Positions 61,831-64,000 of a stretch of 64,000 nt of DNA are shown one piece after another. Origin of the DNA: CADEED01 sp035286365 (GTDB taxonomy: Bacteria > Pseudomonadota > Gammaproteobacteria > Steroidobacterales > Steroidobacteraceae); contig DATHJZ010000069.1 of assembly GCA_035286365.1 (NCBI GenBank), forward strand, positions 1 to 64,000, written 5' to 3'. The position numbers were made by a program, and so were the translations under genes. A model generated the notes under the pieces. The model saw only the letters and a list, made by a program, of their open reading frames with translations, did not search any database and was not told the origin of the DNA. Numbering within the stretch: position 1 is the stretch's first letter; every line of letters starts with the position of its first letter.

Positions 61831-63417
61831 ATGAACGTTCACACGATGAAGAGAGTCGGCGCGCTCGTGCTCGGCTTGTTAGGCCCCCAGGTGTCTTTCG
61901 CCACGCCGCCTGCGGCCCCGCAGGTCACCGTCGGCGCGGACATAAAACAGCTGCATTTCGACTGGGACATCGTTCCCCGATCGAACTACTACGAGTTCTG
62001 GTTCAAGGCGAACGACGGCGCGCCGTACGTCAAGTTCAGCGAACTCGAGCCCTGGCAGCCGCAGGCGACCAACAACATCTCGGCCCATCTACTGGACTGG
62101 AGCCAGGCACGTTATCAGATCAAGGCATGCAACTTCTCGGGATGCACGCCCTCGCCCGAGCTCGCGGTGCACGATCGGATGTTCGAGAGCATTGGCTACT
62201 TCAAGCCGAGCGGGAGCTACCGCAACGGAAACTTCGGCAACTCCGCCGCAATCTCGGAAGACGGAAAGACCATCGCGGTTTTCGCCGGCAACGAGCCTGT
62301 CGCTGGCGGCAATGTCGCTTCGGTTTACTTGTTTACAAAAGTAAATGGCGCGTGGCACCAGCAGAAGCGGATCGTTCCGTCGACCACGGCGCCGGGACTT
62401 CACAACGTCGGACTAGTCTATCCGGCCTCGGGAGCGCTATCCCTGAGTGGCGATGGCAACCGACTCATGACTTCGATGCCCCTCTGCCTTTCTGCCGACA
62501 GCAGCTGCCGCCAGATGCTGTCCGTCTGGGTCCGAAGTGGAACGACATGGACGCGCGAGTATCAAGTCGTCGGACAGAGTCAATTTGTCGTGGCGACGGC
62601 GCAGATGAACGAAGCCGGCGATCGCATCGTTTACCGCGCCTCGAACTACAACCAACCACTGGAAATGCTCGAGCGCACGACAGCCGGCTGGACGAAACAC
62701 GCTCCGATTCCGCAAGACCCGGATGGTTATGGCTGCGGGGTCTGGCTGAGCGGCGACGGGGCCACGATCGCACGCGCCTGCTCGTACAACCCCACGCCAA
62801 GCGAGGAATATCAGACACATCTGGTCATTGCGCGAGCGCCGGCCTGGAACATCGTCTACGACTTCAAACTCGAATGGCCGAGCGGTCATCCCTACGGAGG
62901 CTTCGCGATCGACTACGCGGGAACCACTGTGGCTTTTGCCTCGAGCATTTTGGTCGACTATCCGCTCGCAGACCAACGACCCCAGGTGCAGGTGCTCAGG
63001 ATCGCGGACGGCGACCTCTCCACTTCTATTTTGCATGCCGGTAGTTGGGCGCCAGCCGAATACGGCACTTTCGGCCGTGCGCTCGCGCTGAGCCGCGATG
63101 GGGGACTGCTCGCAATCAGCAATGGGCACGACCGTGGCTTGGGGCGTGGAGTCCTTTCGCCACCGTTGCTTGCGGGCACCGTCAAAACCGGCGCGACTTC
63201 AATCTTTGAGCTCCGTCCGAACGGGCCGCGCCTGCGCAGGACGATCAAACCGGAAAGTGACAGGCCCGACGCACGTTTGAGGGATTCACTGTCGTTCGCC
63301 AACAACGGCAGGACTTTGCTGATCGCAGATCCCGACGACGCAAGTAGGGCGATGGGAATCAATGGCGATCGTGACGACACATCACTGCCTGGCGCTGGCG
63401 CTCTCTGGCTCTACTGA
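61831..63417 (+). CDS. Secreted Fn3-like/FG-GAP propeller protein, array copy 3
   Basis: 528 residues, signal peptide (VSFA|TPPAAP). Architecture as in its neighbours (LHFDWDIVPRSNYYEFWFKA; CNFSGCTPSPELAVHDRMFE; propeller turns ISEDGKTIAVFAG, LSGDGNRLMTS; end MGINGDRDDTSLPGAGALWLY in part). The ATG at 61831 is eight bases after copy 2; an in-frame GTG/ATG at 61810 is inside copy 2 and less likely. GAGG precedes the start. The region from about 62103 to 62223 is almost the same DNA as the matching part of copy 2, a sign of recent duplication or gene conversion. Confidence 0.82.
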   Translation: MNVHTMKRVGALVLGLLGPQVSFATPPAAPQVTVGADIKQLHFDWDIVPRSNYYEFWFKANDGAPYVKFSELEPWQPQATNNISAHLLDWSQARYQIKACNFSGCTPSPELAVHDRMFESIGYFKPSGSYRNGNFGNSAAISEDGKTIAVFAGNEPVAGGNVASVYLFTKVNGAWHQQKRIVPSTTAPGLHNVGLVYPASGALSLSGDGNRLMTSMPLCLSADSSCRQMLSVWVRSGTTWTREYQVVGQSQFVVATAQMNEAGDRIVYRASNYNQPLEMLERTTAGWTKHAPIPQDPDGYGCGVWLSGDGATIARACSYNPTPSEEYQTHLVIARAPAWNIVYDFKLEWPSGHPYGGFAIDYAGTTVAFASSILVDYPLADQRPQVQVLRIADGDLSTSILHAGSWAPAEYGTFGRALALSRDGGLLAISNGHDRGLGRGVLSPPLLAGTVKTGATSIFELRPNGPRLRRTIKPESDRPDARLRDSLSFANNGRTLLIADPDDASRAMGINGDRDDTSLPGAGALWLY

Positions 63418-63426
63418 GGAAGCATC

Positions 63427-64000
63427 ATGAGCAAACGTACAACCAACACGATGGCCGCCGCTCTGGCGCTTGGCCTGGCAGGCACCGCATCAGTGCTTGC
63501 CGCGCCGCCCGCGGCACCCCAAGTCACCGTCGGCGCGGACATCAAGCAGCTGCAGTTCGACTGGGACATCGTCCCACGATCTAACTACTACGAACTGTGG
63601 TTCAAGGCGAACAACGCGGCGCCGTACGTGAAGTTCAGCGAATCGGAGCCGTGGCGGCCGCGCATCCTGAGCAGCGTGTCCGCTCACCTGCTCGACTGGA
63701 ACCAGGCGCGTTACCAGGTGCGGGCCTGCAACCCATCGGGCTGCGGAGTTTCACCGGACATCGCGGTGACCGATCTGCAGCAGCAGACGCTCGGCTATTT
63801 CAAATCCTCGCACCCGGCGCAGAATGGCAGTTACGGACACACACTGTTGCTGTCGGAGGACGGGCAGACGCTCGTGGTGAGCGCGCCGTTCGAGGCCGAT
63901 GTACCGGCCGCTTACATCTATCGCAAGGTGCAAGGGCAATGGCGCGAGGAAGCGCGCATCGAGCCCGGTAACTACACCGGCTTCGGCCACGGCATCGAGT
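63427..64000 (+). CDS. Secreted Fn3-like/FG-GAP propeller protein, array copy 4 (partial)
   Basis: The first 191 codons of a fourth copy, cut by the right edge of the window. Signal peptide MSKRTTNTMAAALALGLAG.. ending LA|APPAAP, Fn3-like domain with LQFDWDIVPRSNYYELWFKAN and HLLDWNQARYQVRACNPSGCG, then the start of the propeller (LLLSEDGQTLVVSAPFEAD). It begins nine bases after copy 3, so all four are probably cotranscribed. In the CNPSGCG stretch it resembles copy 1 more than copies 2 and 3. More copies may follow outside the window. Confidence 0.82.
   Translation, partial: MSKRTTNTMAAALALGLAGTASVLAAPPAAPQVTVGADIKQLQFDWDIVPRSNYYELWFKANNAAPYVKFSESEPWRPRILSSVSAHLLDWNQARYQVRACNPSGCGVSPDIAVTDLQQQTLGYFKSSHPAQNGSYGHTLLLSEDGQTLVVSAPFEADVPAAYIYRKVQGQWREEARIEPGNYTGFGHGIE

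Overview
The window is a high-GC (roughly 64% by eye) bacterial chromosome segment, densely coded on both strands. The gene content points to an aerobic, polymer-degrading gammaproteobacterium: TonB-dependent receptor, DegQ/HtrA protease, SCO protein, split class II ribonucleotide reductase NrdJa/NrdJb, gammaproteobacterial-type CCA enzyme with HD domain, UppP, YadG/YadH transporter, GlyGly-CTERM exoproteins and REP-like palindromes. Steroidobacterales or a neighbouring lineage is my best guess; it is inferred from the gene mix, not from a marker alignment. I saw no rRNA, tRNA, CRISPR array, phage or intact transposase.

Layout. 1-5.4 kb: plant cell wall degradation (GH10 xylanase lipoprotein, DUF4861 protein, GH105 unsaturated rhamnogalacturonyl hydrolase, TolB-like propeller protein). 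5.6-8.4 kb: a periplasmic amine-oxidation operon (Tat-exported FAD amine oxidase, di-haem cytochrome c, exported RidA) behind a possible sigma-54 promoter. 8.5-11.1 kb: TonB-dependent receptor. 11.5-18.7 kb: two paralogous giant reprolysin-like metalloproteases with GlyGly-CTERM tails. 19-20.2 kb: CHRD protein and an RRM protein. 20.2-26 kb: a 1725-residue fusion of copper radical oxidase, YVTN propeller, di-haem cytochrome and Fn3 domains, translationally coupled to a SCO copper chaperone. 26.3-28.7 kb: GH44 lipoprotein. 28.8-32.7 kb: an ABC exporter and a divergent YadGH-type transporter. 32.7-33.4 kb: noncoding, holding two giant inverted palindromic elements. 33.4-38.8 kb: small membrane protein, degenerate alpha/beta hydrolase, DUF2007/calcium-loop protein, a pair of small paralogous exported proteins, PAS histidine kinase. 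39-43 kb: nrdJb-nrdJa, where nrdJa carries a full intein with a LAGLIDADG homing endonuclease, under two NrdR-like boxes. 43.5-58.1 kb: Hsp20, DUF3500 plus a truncated HupE-like protein, DegQ, halogenase-like flavoenzyme, GH5, aminopeptidase, cca, large esterase, uppP, TIR-TM protein. 58.6-64 kb: a tandem array of at least four paralogous secreted propeller proteins running off the window.

Functional themes are polysaccharide breakdown (GH10, GH105, GH44, GH5 with a TonB receptor) and periplasmic redox enzymology (amine oxidase module; copper radical oxidase-cytochrome-SCO module). The most unusual items are the copper radical oxidase/cytochrome fusion with its coupled SCO gene, the intein at the catalytic cysteine of NrdJa, the paired inverted palindromic elements, the propeller gene array, and an orientation-biased octamer (TTGTTAGG) that occurs regardless of reading frame.
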